A stretch of 64,000 nt of DNA from Gordionus sp. m RMFG-2023 (Eukaryota > Nematomorpha > Gordioida > Chordodea > Parachordodidae), in NCBI RefSeq assembly GCF_954871325.1, contig NC_088776.1, forward strand, positions 62,706,954 to 62,770,953, read 5' to 3'. The stretch's first letter is position 1; each line of letters starts with the position of its first letter. Below, piece after piece: positions 37,816 to 50,999 of this stretch. The translations under genes and the position numbers were made by a program. Under the pieces are notes generated by a model. It saw only the letters and a list, made by a program, of their open reading frames with translations. It was not told the DNA's origin and searched no databases.

Positions 37816-39810
37816 TCACATATATCATTTTATATTTCAGGAGGGAGTCACTGTCACGTAAAGGTTTAGCCCGAGTGGTTCTGTCTGGGTAAAATAAAAA
37901 TCTCAAAATTAAACGATATATAAAATTATTTTAAAAAAAAATACTGAAACCATTATTATTATCGAAAAATTTTCAAATTAAAGCAAATAACCCGCAAAAT
38001 GTTAGCTTGGTAACTAAATTTTGAATATTTAAAAGTCCGCCAAAGGCTCTAAATTTTTTTATATATGAATTTTACAAAGGTTCGTTACATTTTTCATATA
38101 TTATATCTCTAATTTTTTTTTCCCCCGATTTCCATAACCGTTTTATATAACAATTGTTGAAATCTGTATTGTACATTTGTTTAATTGGATCATATCATAT
38201 ATAACTAGCGAAAATTTTTTTTTTGTTAATTTTACTAATATTATTTGTAGATTTCAATATTTCAATTAGGTCAGCTCTTAAATTACAAAAGAATATTATC
38301 ATATTATAATTTATTATAGTGTAAAACAAAATCATCGTTTTAATGCGCGAGCTGTATATTAGAGATCTGAGAAATTAATAATGTTGAGTTAATGCAAATT
38401 TGATGTTATCAGTGACATATATAATACCTAAACTGACGATTCATAAAAGTGTACATCGATGCAAATCAGCTGGAGACGCCATCTTGGTTACACTAATCAT
38501 AATTTAAAATTTTAAACGAAAGGCCTAATTTATTCCCATATCTGATGCAAACTTTATAAAGAATTACCGGATTATCAATTTAAATAGTAGTTTTTTTTTA
38601 ACAATGAAAATAATTATTATATGTGTTTACCAAAATGGCGGGTCCAGCTGATTTACTATTTAATGACGGTTTTTTTTCCGGGAATGGGTTGTTTTTTTTT
38701 TCAACTTTAAAATCAATTTTTTGAGCGCGTTTCTAAAAACATTTAAAAATCTGATTATATCGGACATGTATTCCATCATGTTTGGAATACCTCCCTTACG
38801 AATTTTACCATGAACTTCTGAACCCATTATAATTTATAATAGTTTTTCCATTATATATCTATAGCAAATGACTCAAAGGTTAACCGCAAAATTGTTTTCA
38901 CCATTTCCTGAGATAGGTGTATTTCCAAACATGACAGAATATATTATCTTGGTTAAAAAAAAATCCTATTTTTAAATTTATTTAAAACGAGCTATAAATG
39001 ATAAATCACCTAACTTCTCTATTGTGTCTTATCACTAAAAAATTGTAAGCTTCTAAGTCAAGCCTCAACTCGAAGATTGTTTAGAATATTTCGGGAAAAA
39101 AATATGGCTACGCTATTTTATAGTTGAGTAAAGATAGATAGTTCAACAATTACTAAAAAAAATGATTTAAATTTGTCAAAAAAATATATAACACAATTGC
39201 TGGGAAAAAGTAAAAACATATTGATTCATTCCCTTTGTAATTTTTTTTTCCAAAATAATTAATATGATTTTATAAAATTTAATAAATTAAGTAATATAGT
39301 TCCAATTAATCCGGTTAATTAGTTGATAATTAAAATAGGCAAATTTGTTTTTTAAATATATAAATTGTCGGGTCCGGCCCGAAATTTTTCAAATTTATTC
39401 CCTCTGGGAGCGGCCGGTCGTTATAATTTTTATACCTTAAAACGTTCGACTTTGCAGCTCTTCAAATTTAGAATATTGGGGGTCGCGTCCTTAAAATTTT
39501 TATCCCTTCGAAACCAACCAACCCACCTATATAATGTTTTTTAGATTATCCTGGTCGTTCACGGTTAGCGGGAATTCTCTGTTAAGGTTATACAAAATTT
39601 GCTGTTTTTTAAATTTCGGGCTGACTTGTGAGTAAGGGGTAGGTTAAGGAGTCGGTCCATGTCAGAGATTCTCGTTGTGACTGTAAAGCTTCATATACAG
39701 TTAAAACATGTCAAGAAATTAAATTAAATAATAAATTAATTCATTTATGTAATACAAATTTAAATTCCATTTTTTTCCCCACAAAACTATATTCATTCAC
39801 TTAAATATAT

Positions 39811-40044
39811 TCTTCTCTTCTCTTCTCTTCTCTTCTCTTCTCTTCTCTTCTCTTCTCTTCTTCTTCTCTTCTCTTCTCTTCTCTTCTCTTCTCTTCTCTT
39901 CTCTTCTCTTCTCTTCTCTTCTCTTCTCTTCTCTTCTTCTTCTCTTCTCTTCTCTTCTCTTCTCTTCTCTTCTCTTCTCTTCTCTTCTCTTCTCTTCTCT
40001 TCTCTTCTCTTCTCTTCTCTTCTCTTCTTTTCTCTTCTCTTCTC
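39811..40044. repeat. (TCTTC)n microsatellite
   Basis: This is a pentanucleotide tract with two or three phase slips. It sits at the same place as the (GAAGA)n tract at 58544-58807 of block C and is missing, with about 0.4 kb of flank, from arm A. Open frames across it (EEKRREEKRRE) are artefacts. Confidence 0.95.
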
Positions 40045-40877
40045 TAAGGGCCAAGGTATTATTTGATTTTCATTTTTTCTGTATAGAAATGTCTCAGTTT
40101 TTTTCAGTCAATTTTCGAGTTTATGCTGAAAAAAATATTTTTTGCCCAGTTAGAACTACTTCAAGAAGCCTTAACATGATATGATATCCTCGTGAAAAAT
40201 AAAATGAAATGTAATTAAGTCACTTTTTTTTGGATATAATTAAATATAGTTTTTTTTCTGTTTTTAAAAAAACATAAATGAACATAACATAGGGGTTACA
40301 ATATACTCCATAAATAAAAAAAAAGTGTTAAACTTAACCTTGATTTTACAAGGTTTTATAAGGTTTTGTTTTTCATCTTTCCCTTATTTACATATTGTAA
40401 ATTTCAAAGTTACCCTTTTAAGAAATTGGATATTTCTTCCAAGGTAACCGAAACTATATAAAATACCATCTTCTATCACCATCAATATTAACCAATTAAA
40501 AAATTTATTTTTTTAAAATTAAAAATATTAAATTAAATTAAATAAATTTTTTTTAAAAAAATAGAGTAACAAAATGGATAAATCCAAACCTAAATTTCTG
40601 GCCACTTTATTTCTCATATTTATATCAAAGTTATTTTTCGTGCATCGCGTAGGTAAGTTCTCATCAGTTTTTTTATATCTTTGCACATATTTCCAGGAGG
40701 TCATATACATAAACATATTTGGGATAAAAAAAAATTCTTAATTTAATATAAAATGAGATTAAAACTATGATTATTTCATCATACAGAAACCGATTTGTGT
40801 GTGTGTGCGCATTAAAAACACCCATGGATTGCGTTGTTAGTAACTTTACTTTCGTAAATTCGCAAAGAGGTAACCTA

Positions 40878-41128
<251 letters not shown>

Positions 41129-41484
41129 AAAATCCAAAATATACTCTTACAGCTTCTTTTTTAAATTAAAATTTATGGACGCTCTCGACAGTAATAATGT
41201 TTTTAAAAATGACCATATTCCCGGATATATATAAATTAATTTTGGCAAGTTAATATCCTTCTTTTTTGGGAAAATAAAATGGCAAAAAATTGCTGGTAAC
41301 ATTGCGCAAAAAAAAACAAAGGCTGTTTCAGTTCTGATAAAGACCTAACGTATTATTTTTTAAAAATTACTTCCTAAAAGTGCCACTCTTTTTTCAACAA
41401 TGAGTGCATTTTACAATTTGTTCAGCGTGAGCCATAACCCCTTCCCACATATCTATTCCTCCCTACTAAATTTTATGAGAATGG

Positions 41485-42950
41485 TTGTTAACTTATATTA
41501 TAAATATCTTATTTATTAATAATTCCCTAAATAAATATTTTTATATATAAAACAAAAATATAAAAATTTCTAGTATCGGGAAGGATAAATGGTCCTTGTT
41601 TTAGAGATAAACTTGTACCACGGTAGTTTTTCACGGACTGTTTCGCAACTTATCTAATTATTCAAGGATTAGCATCAAATTCTAAGGCACCTCCTTACTT
41701 TAAAGATAGTAAATGAAATTTCTAAGTTCATTTTTATACATATAATTTTATTCGAATTTATATTTTTTTTTATATATGTATATATTTTTAATTATCTACA
41801 ACAACTTTCATCAAAATTAACATCATAAGAATCTATCTCTCTATTTATACATAAAATTTAAATAAATAATAATATCCACTTACAACGCCCCTTCTACTTA
41901 ATTTAACAAGCCAAATTTCCCTCCAATATCTACTTTAATAATCTTGTATCTCCATTAAATTTTTATTTTTATCCAATGTCTTTGTTTTTAATAATATATT
42001 GGGTTGATACTTTGTGTCTTCGAAATTCTAATGAAGGCTCTCCTTTGAGTTATCATAGCTTGTAACGATAACTTGTATAGGATTACTTCTTTATTTCATT
42101 TAAAATTTTTTTCCTTAATAACAGATTAAAATTCTTGACGATTTACCCTAGCTTCTATATTGGAAAATGATTTTTTATCTCTGCAAGCGACTGACGATCG
42201 CTTGTAAACGATTCACGTTAATTCTAGTCCATTCAACTATTGTTTCTTCTAGCACCATCATGAATTTATTGACAATTTATCTTACTTCTTTCGCTTGTTT
42301 CTAACGATCTTTTGTAAATTAATAGCGCTTTATCTATGTAAAAAAACGATTGACGATAACTGTTAAACGTTTAAAAATTGCTTTTAACCAATTCACGATC
42401 GCTAGAGTAAACGATTGCCGATTATTTTAATCCATTTTCCAATTTTTGTAGTACCAGCACGAAATTCTTAACAATTTATTCTAGCTTCTGCTGCTAGTTT
42501 TCTAAAGATCTCTTCTAACGATAACTACTGATCTTAGACTCTTGCGTTTTCTGCGACAAGTTTGCTTCTGTTGAGATATTAGTTATATTATATTGTTTTT
42601 TTTAATCCTAACTTGTTCTTAGTCTTTTTGTCTTTATGTTCACAAATCCTTCTATCAATTTCTTCCCTAAAATATCATATTAAACCGCCTTAACCTTCTT
42701 TCATAATTTATAAAAAATACTTTTCTTTTCTCATCCTTAAATTAATTTTTAAATTTACAATACGATTTTATTCACTATTTTCAGGCATTTTCAATTGTTG
42801 AAAATACAACTCAAATTTGGTATATATACTTTAACGCACTTTTATTTTTCACAATGCTATATCACTTTTTTTGAACATCAAATTCGTATTTTTTAAACTT
42901 TTTTTTGAATATTTCATACCATTTTTTTGAAATCCATCTTAGTTCGATTA
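41485..42950 (-). mobile_element. Old non-coding LTR-element remnant, arm B copy
   Basis: This is the mirror copy of 28490-30698. On the minus strand a purine tract (AGAAGGGG) ends at about 41888, followed by the LTR-like stretch 41887 to about 41485. Repeat X is absent, so the internal part is continuous (ATAGATAAAGCGCTATTAA-type sequence that arm A lost). Broken, and no 5' LTR is visible. Confidence 0.5.
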
Positions 42951-42952
42951 TA

Positions 42953-43417
42953 TATGTCGTAATTTTTAAAGGGATCATGACTATCCGAGATCTTCGCAGG
43001 GTTAAAAGGGATAACTTAAAAAATTTGAGATTTAAGTTAAGGAATGATAATACGGTATTATCAAGTTTAATCGTGATTAAGAGGAATCTTATTTCAGAAG
43101 CGTTTTCCACGCTTTTAGTTGCGTTTTCTAATTTTATTGTTATTCATTAATTTTCAATGTTGTTTTTTAGGCCTTTTGATATAAGACATGTCTAATATAG
43201 GGCATCAATCGATAGCTAATCAAAAGTTCTATTCAACTGGAGGTTAATCTCTCCCCCATAATGTGAGGGTCTAGGTCTTTGGGGTTGAAAATATTTTTAT
43301 CACGATATGGGTATTAAATAATAGCTAATTTTAATATGGTTTGACTGAAAGTCTTTATCTTGGTCTCGATGGGTATGACTTGAGCTGGGGGGGGGTCCCT
43401 TTAAAAATTACGACATG
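42953..43417. mobile_element. TA-flanked MITE, arm B copy
   Basis: Terminal inverted repeats TATGTCGTAATTTTTAAAGG and CCCTTTAAAAATTACGACAT lie about 465 bp apart. The overlapping frames on both strands (42862-43150) are shadows. Same family and site as 27890-28487 and 55249-55704. Confidence 0.7.
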
Positions 43418-43802
43418 TATAACCATAAATACACAATCGCTTTTATTTCAAATCTAAATTTTTGATTTTTTTTATAATTCTTTATTACTTTTTAAAGGAT
43501 AATATTTTTCCATATTTCCATTTAATGTATAATATCTGAAATGGAAAATATTTTATTTTATTTTCCTATATTTTCCAAATGTTTAATCTTATCATCTTTT
43601 GATTTTTTTTTTGCTGATACCAACTTCTTAGTAATTTATATGTAAATTTATCTCCATAAGCTCTATTAATTTATTTATATTCTCGTAATTTTTCTTTTTT
43701 TTTACTATCTTATAAACAAATATTTATTTTTATTAGCTAATATTTTAAATTTTTCCACATAGGATTAGTTAATAAGAAAAAAATATATTTTTCAACCATA
43801 AG

Positions 43803-44041
43803 TTAGCGTGATCGTGGTTGACAATAATGGCGTAGTAACACAAGCCTCAACGACTTTAACCATAAATGTCCCCCTAGATATTGCTGGTACGACCATTACT
43901 AGAAGCGCTGTTACTGCACCATACAAGGGAGTTTTTACGGTTGAAAGCATCAATTTTTCAGAAGGGACCGTCGCTAATATGAACGTGTGCTTATTAGTAA
44001 AAAAAAAACAAATTCCCCAAATTATTTACAAATATATTTAG
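43803..44041 (+). other. Small conserved reading frame, arm B copy
   Basis: Reads VIVVDNNGVVTQAS, then RSAVTAPYKGVFTVESINF, then NMNVCLLVKKK, after which the frame differs from the arm A copy. It is nearly identical to the block C copy. The unrecognised protein and the non-ATG 5' limit are as described for the arm A copy. Confidence 0.3.
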
Positions 44042-44362
44042 GGGAGACCAGGGAAAATCGAGACCCATTTAATATAAACCCTTAATCAAAAAAATTTGCT
44101 AATATCTTAAAGCTTTGGCTGATCAACTTGGAATAGATAACACATGGAATAAATATGATCCCCACATCGAGAAATAGGAAATATAATATTAAATGTATTT
44201 CAATAAAACAACATCTGATTTTTTTTTACGGATGATAATGGAAAATAAGGATCTTTGTGAAGCTCTATAGGAATGAGGAAATCAAGTTATTAAATTTTTG
44301 GCCTAATAATCCGCAAATTACTTGGCGATTTTTTTTAGCGTTTCTAAGAAACGTTAAATAAA

Positions 44363-45372
44363 CAGAGTTGTTAAAGTATTTAGATATAAAAATATATTTA
44401 AAAAAAAGGTATCTGTATCATATTATTTAAGATGTATCTGTATTTGTTTTCAGATACTTTTTAAGATACATTATGTTATACTTTATGCAAATTTATTTTA
44501 TTTCATTTGACCATATATTTATATATATATTAAAAAAAATTTAAGACTACTATATTATAAAATTATATATATATAAAATAATGAAACTTATACATAAAAA
44601 AAATATGCATAAATATTCATTAAATATAATGTTCGAGTTTATATACAAATTTTGATATTAAAAAATCCATTTCAAGGAATCTGCTATTTTTATTTTCAAT
44701 TTGGAATTGGTTAATTTTATAAAATTATGCTAATTTTAAAAAATTTATTCTAGATTAATATTAATAGGGATGGAGGAAAAAGTAAAAATTCAATGAAGGT
44801 CAACAAGTTCAGATATTGTTTTTCCATGGCCAATTTATAGAGCATATTTTAAAATAATAATAAAGAAACCTGATCTCTTGATAGTATAATAATTGTGTCA
44901 TTTTTTCCAAAAAAAAAAATTACGAAAATTTTAATTAGCATTACCTCAACTTGCAACATATTTGAGGGTATAGACACTAAATAAATGGTTACAATTGTAA
45001 TTTTAAATTAAAACTTCTTACACTGTTCATGAAAATTAAAAATAGAAACAGAATAAATATATTAAAAAATATTAGGCTAATCGTCCATTGATAATTTTTG
45101 CCAAGAGACCTCAGACTTCAACCCAAATCACTTTAGATGATTTAATAACTCCTCTTATTAAAGCTAGCATTCAGCCATTTTCAATTGTTGAAAATCCTTC
45201 ATTTATAAAGATGATCAAAACAATAGCTCCACATATAAGTATAATTTGCCGACAGACAGTGGTTGATAGAATTTCTCAAAGATGGGAAAATGAAAAGTAA
45301 GAAATCATATAAAGTCTAATGGAAGCATCACTTATATGCACAACAGCAGATTATCGGAGTGGCTATCGCGCC
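44363..45372 (+). pseudogene. hAT transposase N-terminal remnant with terminal repeat, arm B
   Basis: The region starts with CAGAGTTGTTAAAGTATTTA and TATCTGTATC repeats, like the hAT-type end at 11373. A frame at about 45088-45300 reads ITLDDLITPLIKASIQPFSI and VENPSFIKMIKTIAPHISI, then CRQTVVDRISQRWENEK and a stop. After the stop, MEASLICTTADYR follows. The order LI..I.PFS.VE...F...I....P, R.TV...I, then CTT.D is that of BED-type hAT transposases entering the first catalytic aspartate. The zinc finger, most of the catalytic core and the dimerisation domain are missing. It has several stops and is dead. The block C copy is similar; arm A kept only the end. Confidence 0.65.
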
Positions 45373-47089
45373 GGTATAGCTAACATTTAAATTTATATAA
45401 TAATTGATTAAGAACAAATAACTAGAACAGTTTTAAGAAATGTTAATTTTTAGTTCATACAAAGTCACTGCAGCACTTATATACGAATTTTTGATTGATA
45501 GCGGCTTTTTATTTAACAAAATATCAAATTTAATCATGACATATCAATATATATTTTTTCAATAATTTCCTTACCAGATCAACCTGAAACATTAACTTTT
45601 TAATTACAAAGAAGGTAAAAAAAATGAAATTATGATGTATGACATTGTTCAATCTAACTACTACTTAATTTTTCTAATTGAAATATTATAGTCTTTTTTG
45701 ATATATGATTTTGTCAGCTATATGATTTAAGATTTTTACATAAAATTTAAGAAAATAAGCAATGTGGGGCCTATTTATATAATTGAATTGTTTTCGTTAA
45801 TCTAATAATTTTCCACACAAAAGAAAGATCTTTTAGAAGATTATAAGATTTATTATAATTAAATGGGTAAAAGAAAATTAATTAATTGATTGATTTACAA
45901 AGCTTATAAGCTTAACAAAAATATTTTTGGGTCCACATCTCATATCATTAAATATTCAGTTCAGATTTCGATTTTATCAATTACAAAATAAAATGAGTTG
46001 AACTTAAATGTCCTTTCACACGACGTGCACCTATCTCCCTGGGCTTTTTCATTTTCCCCCTTTTTATTACGAATTTTTTAAAAAATTAAACTTTATATTC
46101 TCAAATTTGTTTCAAAGTTAACTGCCAGCGATAACCAACATGGATCACTTATTCCTTATTCAGTGGGCCGAGATCCTTAGAAAACAGCAAATTCTAATTA
46201 TTTTATTTATTTTTTTATTATTTTATTAATAATTTGTTCTTATATATATTATAAATTCTTGTATTGTGTTAGGGTTTAAATTATATGACATTTCGTTTTC
46301 AAAATGTATAAAAATATTTTATTATTTTTTTATATAATAGCATTATACTATTTTGCGATTTCCTTCACGTAATTTAATCAAAATTATAGTCATCTCTTTG
46401 ATACCACTTTACACTGCATTTCATCTTTATATTAATTTAATTTGGAATTTTTTTTTTTGCCAGTATATAAATTTTTGTGTTGATTGACTTTATATATATA
46501 TCTTAATAATAATAAAAAAAAATTAATTATTTATGTATGAATTTTTCAAAAATAATTAAAGTTTCTATTGTAAAATCACTGGGATTGGAGGATTAATTAG
46601 TATATTTAAGACGGTCAAATTTGGGTTGGACTTTTAAAATGGCCAGATCAAAATTTTAGCCAAAATAATATTAAGAAAAGCCTCTAGATTTTGATAAATA
46701 GATTTTAACAATACTGGATTTCTCCAACTTTCTTATATTGATCTGGCACGCTGGTTGCAAGACAAGCTGATTACTCATTTAGAAAACTAACTTGATAGAG
46801 ACTATCAAGATTTAAATTTCAATGTTAACCATAATATGGACGAGCTTGTAAACTCACTATAATGATTTATTCATTTTATAAGTTCTTTTTAATTTTTTTT
46901 GCGTTTCTATCTCGAATTTTCGATACCAATTAAGAAAAATTTTCTTAATAATATTGTTTAAATAACTTTAATTAATTAATACTGTTTAGCATTAAACTAA
47001 AAAATGTATACTAGTTAAGCATTAAATATCGGCCCAAGTGTTAAAATGAGTGAAACGTTTAATACTTAGGATTGCGCCTTAATAAAAGA

Positions 47090-48190
47090 TTTATATAAAA
47101 TATAAAATTTTTGAAAACTCAACTCGATTTGTGGTGTTACCCTGAGCGGTCATTGGAAGGGTGATATGAGATTTGTGGGCGCATTTTCTAATGTATGAAT
47201 TATAATTTTACGTCCCACTAGTCATATCCTTCGCAGATGTTGGCAATTCCCTAATTTCTATCATGTGCACTGCTATCATGATTTTAAGTTTAAAGTAATA
47301 ACTAACCACAAACTTTTAGTGAAAATATATGGTGGTAACAGATTAAACTCCTTAACAAATCAAGTATTATTACGTTAGACCTATAAATTATCCGCATATG
47401 ATTACGATTTTATGTACAAGAATGGCCCTAAAAATATAATTGTAGATGCATTAGCGCGGAATCCAATAGAGAAAAATGATGACAGAATAACAAGCGTAAA
47501 TTAAACAATGAATTATATAGGAAATCTTACTTATGGCACATTAACTCTACCTTGAATAGAACTAAGAGAAGAAACCGCAAAAAATCTAATCTTAAAATGA
47601 GTAAAAATATTAAATGGTACAAATATGCAAAATCATAATTACAAGCTTTTAGAATAAGAATAGATGAAATAGAAAATGAGGACGATATTATATTTTGGAA
47701 TGGCAGATTAATCATTCTGTAATCACTTCACTTACAGGACACCAGGGTATTACTTGAATAAAATCCATTACGATACATATATATATGGTGGCAACAATTA
47801 GATTAAGATGCCGAAAAACTACAGCTGTAATAGGATGTCAAAAACAACGCAGAGATATACCAGGTGTTGCCGTAATACCAGTGGAATCCGCCATCGCACC
47901 CTGGAAAAGTTAAGAAAAGATAATAAATCAACAAGCTAAATTGTCTTAGAATAAGAAAAATCCTACGTAACAAGCCGACCAACTACGAATACGGGAATAA
48001 CTAGTTGAACCCGAATTAATAACAATAGATTATTACATAAAGTTAGGAGAAAGATAAAATAGTATAGCCAAACCAAGTCAAGAAGGAAAATAAAATCCTA
48101 GATCCAACGAGGGAACGAAAGCAAACAAGAAGATTAATAGACGAACTTGAACTTGGTGTGAAATAAGATATGTTAAATTTTATAAGGTTA
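47090..48190 (+). mobile_element. Ty3/gypsy pol fossil, arm B copy
   Basis: Mirror copy of 24060-25160: the RNase H end and integrase start lie in the same order on the plus strand, with TTGGAATGGCAGATTAATC and the AATCCGCCATCGCACCCTGG segment shared almost exactly. Fragmentary and broken many times. Confidence 0.8.
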
Positions 48191-49387
48191 TATTCAATGT
48201 TATTTGAATAATATATTTAATCTAATTGAATACTTATAGAACTTAAATTTAATAATGATAAAAATAATATATATTATATAAGAAATTAACCCTTTAAAGC
48301 TCGACTTTAAAAAAATTACTTTTTATAAAAAATCTTCAATATACACCAAAGGGTGTAAAATTTTTATTTCGACTTTTCTTTCATAGTATACAGGTAAGAA
48401 AAAATCATGATACAATTTGACATCATTGAGAACGCATGTATAAAAAAATATATATTTAATTTATTTATTATGAAATAGTATTAAAACAATTTCTATCCTG
48501 GTTAAGGCCTTTAACATTTTTCACACTTAGTCCTTGAAAAGGCGCTAACATATAGTTTACATCTTTTTCGAGTGTTGGAAGCTTCTGGACAATGCCTTAT
48601 GTTATCGTATCTAATATTATCTGAGGTAGCCTAGATAGATCCTTTTTTGTATAGTTTAATATGATGGTTCTCCTTATTTTTCTTTTACTAATTTTATGCC
48701 ATTAATAAAACAGTAACAATTTAAAATTTAAATGTTATAAATTTTTCCATACAAAAACCATGTAATCACAATGCAGGTATCTATCAAATGAAATATTATT
48801 CGAAGTTAGAAATTAAAAAATTTTAAGAAAATGTTGTATCTAATTATTCAATATTTTTTTTAAAAAAAAACCCAGTTACTAATGAGATTAGGTATACTAG
48901 AACCTTCATGAATATTATCAAGCTCTATGTGGAGTGCTTTGTGGGCGAATCTATACCAATATTGTTAATAAGATGATTAAAATTATCTTCCCTATCATCA
49001 ATATCTGTTTCCGAAATAACCTTCAATTATAATCATTTTATTTGACATCTATAAAAATAATATATAAATTCAATGTATAAAATAACTTATAAAATTCTCC
49101 AAAGAATTTATTTGGGATCTTAATTTTAAAATCATATTTACAAAAATAATTAAAATTTTTAAAAAATATAAATTCATAATGACATACTTGAATATTTTGT
49201 CTTCTTTATAAAATAAATAGTTTTAAGAATTTTTTTTAATTTAAAATATATTTAAATATTATGTATAATCAGGTAATTTAGAAAAAAAATTGTAACGGTA
49301 ATATAGTCAAAAGTTACGTGATAAAAAAAATAAAAACAAGAATATATATTTTTTTGATTATTGATAAAATAATAACATGCAATATGA
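48191..49387. other. Outer end of arm B, patchy homology to 23.41-24.06 kb
   Basis: AT-rich and without a gene. Short anchors match arm A in inverse order (for example GAAACAGAT near 49010, AAAAGTTACGTGATAAAAAA near 49310, AGGATAGAAATTG near 48490), with large indels between. The order of some anchors differs between arms, so this part has been rearranged. Confidence 0.5.
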
Positions 49388-50850
49388 TCCAGGGGCTTTA
49401 TTATTACGTAATTTTTTAATTACTTTTTCGATTTCCTCAGTGGAGAAACCGGATGGGGGTGGAGTTTCATGCTCATTTGTGTTTATCTGGCAGACGGCTT
49501 TTCTTGAATCAAAGACTGACATATAGTGATCTAACCATAATGCTATTTGTTCATCATGGTCCGAAATTACGTTTTCATTTGCTAAGACTAAAGAAGGTAA
49601 CTTCTTGAAACTGTAGGGTTTGCAGAAATATTTTAGTTTATTATAAACTTCATATATTCTGTTTTCATTCATATCTTTCTCTATTTCAAACGCTTTTTTT
49701 GCCACAAATTTCCTTCTATCACTTCTCAGCAATTTCTGTATCTCTTTCCATAGTTCTCTGTTCAAGTTATTGCCTTCTCTAAGCTGGCTGATTTTTCTTA
49801 CAGTTTCATTTGATAACCACTCTCTCCTTAAGTATACATTTATATTTGGTAACATGTTGTAGGATTCAGTTATATCCTTCTTGAAAAGATTCCAACATAT
49901 GTCTACATTCCCATTTAAGGTTATATTTAAGAAATTTTCTCTCTTCCTGACCAGTATTTGATCAAAATGTTGTATATCCTCTTGTGATTTTACTTTAATT
50001 TGTTTACGGTTTGGAAGAGGTTTTAAGAAGTTTTTTCTAAGTCTTGTCATATTTGGGTCTATCTCTTCGCGATATCCCCATATATTTTTTATTGTCATTT
50101 TTGCTACTAACGCTCTGTGATCTGACAATTTAATAATAGTGGACACTATCACATCATCAAACCACCCATGAATATTTGATATAATGAAATCGATTTGAGA
50201 TTTTTGGTTTGCTCTTACGATGGTGTATGCGTTTATTTCTCGATGGAGAAAGAAGGTATTTTCTATTTTGAAGTTTTTGTTTTTACAATAATCAAGTAAT
50301 TTTTTACTATCTTCATTGTTGGTTTGTTGTATAGTTGCGTTACCGATAGTATTGGTATTAATATATTCTACGCTTTTGCCAATCTTCAGATTGAGGTCTC
50401 CTAGTATTATCATGTTATATCTCAAAGGCAGGGAATCAATCAAGGTAGTGACTGTGTCAATAAAATTTAACCTATCATTTCTTCTTGGAGGGGCATATAT
50501 GTTTACAATTATTGTCGGTTTGAATTTTGTGTTTAGATATAGGAGGCCGCATCTTTCTGATATGGGTACAAATTTAATAATTGATTTTCCTATCTTTTTG
50601 TTTGCTAGGAATGCGATTCCTGACCAGCTATTAGAGGTGGTACCAGAAAAAAACTAAAAACCGCAGTATTATTCCCTGGGCAGTGGGTTTCTTGGATGCC
50701 AATTATATCTAATTTCATATATGCAAAATCTCTAAGCAGTACTGTTAGTTTATTTTTCATTCCGTTAATATTTAGAGACGCAATCCATAACTTACCATAA
50801 ACTGTGTGTTCCGAGTTTATGGGTGCCATTTCTCTATAACGGTGCACTGG
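49388..50850 (-). mobile_element. RTE-like LINE fragment: APE endonuclease plus start of reverse transcriptase
   Basis: The reading frame starts near 50847 (MHRYREMAPINSEHTVYGK). Endonuclease motifs are complete in order: WIASLNINGMKNKL, DIIGIQETHC (catalytic Glu), SWSGIAFLANKKI, IIVNIYAPPRRNDR, GDLNLKIG, NTFF, QIDFIIS and KLSDHRALVAKM (catalytic Asp-His). A linker of about 190 residues follows, then STEEIEKVIKKLRNNKAPG, the start of the reverse transcriptase. There the LINE stops and arm B begins (49388). One frameshift lies near 50650 in a T/A run; otherwise the frame is open from about 50640 to the break. Losing the 3' end is unusual, because LINEs normally lose the 5' end. The clade is inferred from the endonuclease pattern (GDLN.KIG...NTFF...QIDFI...SDH). 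Confidence 0.88.
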
Positions 50851-50999
50851 TTGATATCAAAGGTGTATTGACACAATTAGGAAATTAAAAGAAAAGAATC
50901 AAATAATAATTTAATAACCAAGAAGGTGAACTTAAAAATTGTCTTTTTGAATTTAAATTTATAAGAAAAATTTGTTTTAATGTTTATAATTTTTAATGT

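Larger units (their letters stand above)
35631..38675. repeat. Loop of the central palindrome
   Basis: This 3-kb unique centre lies between arms A and B. The same sequence, inverted, forms the loop of block C (about 59960-62670). It holds a GC-rich TIR element and a four-copy tandem array. No gene is supported. Frames such as 37389-37622 and 37637-37906 are products of the CGGGCCGGGTC-type repeats. Confidence 0.75.

Noticed and set aside
37389-37906. Frames rich in Arg/Pro/Gly
   Set aside because: Products of CGGGCCGGGTC and CGGGTTCGGG simple-sequence runs at transposon ends, not genes.
42862-43150. Overlapping frames on both strands
   Set aside because: They lie within the TA-flanked MITE and its flank; composition and position suggest chance.
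47527-47715. Minus-strand frame, also seen at 24522-24737 on the plus strand
   Set aside because: Antisense to the gypsy pol fossil; it is repeated only because the arms are repeated.
50316-50657. 113-codon plus-strand frame
   Set aside because: Antisense shadow of the LINE endonuclease.
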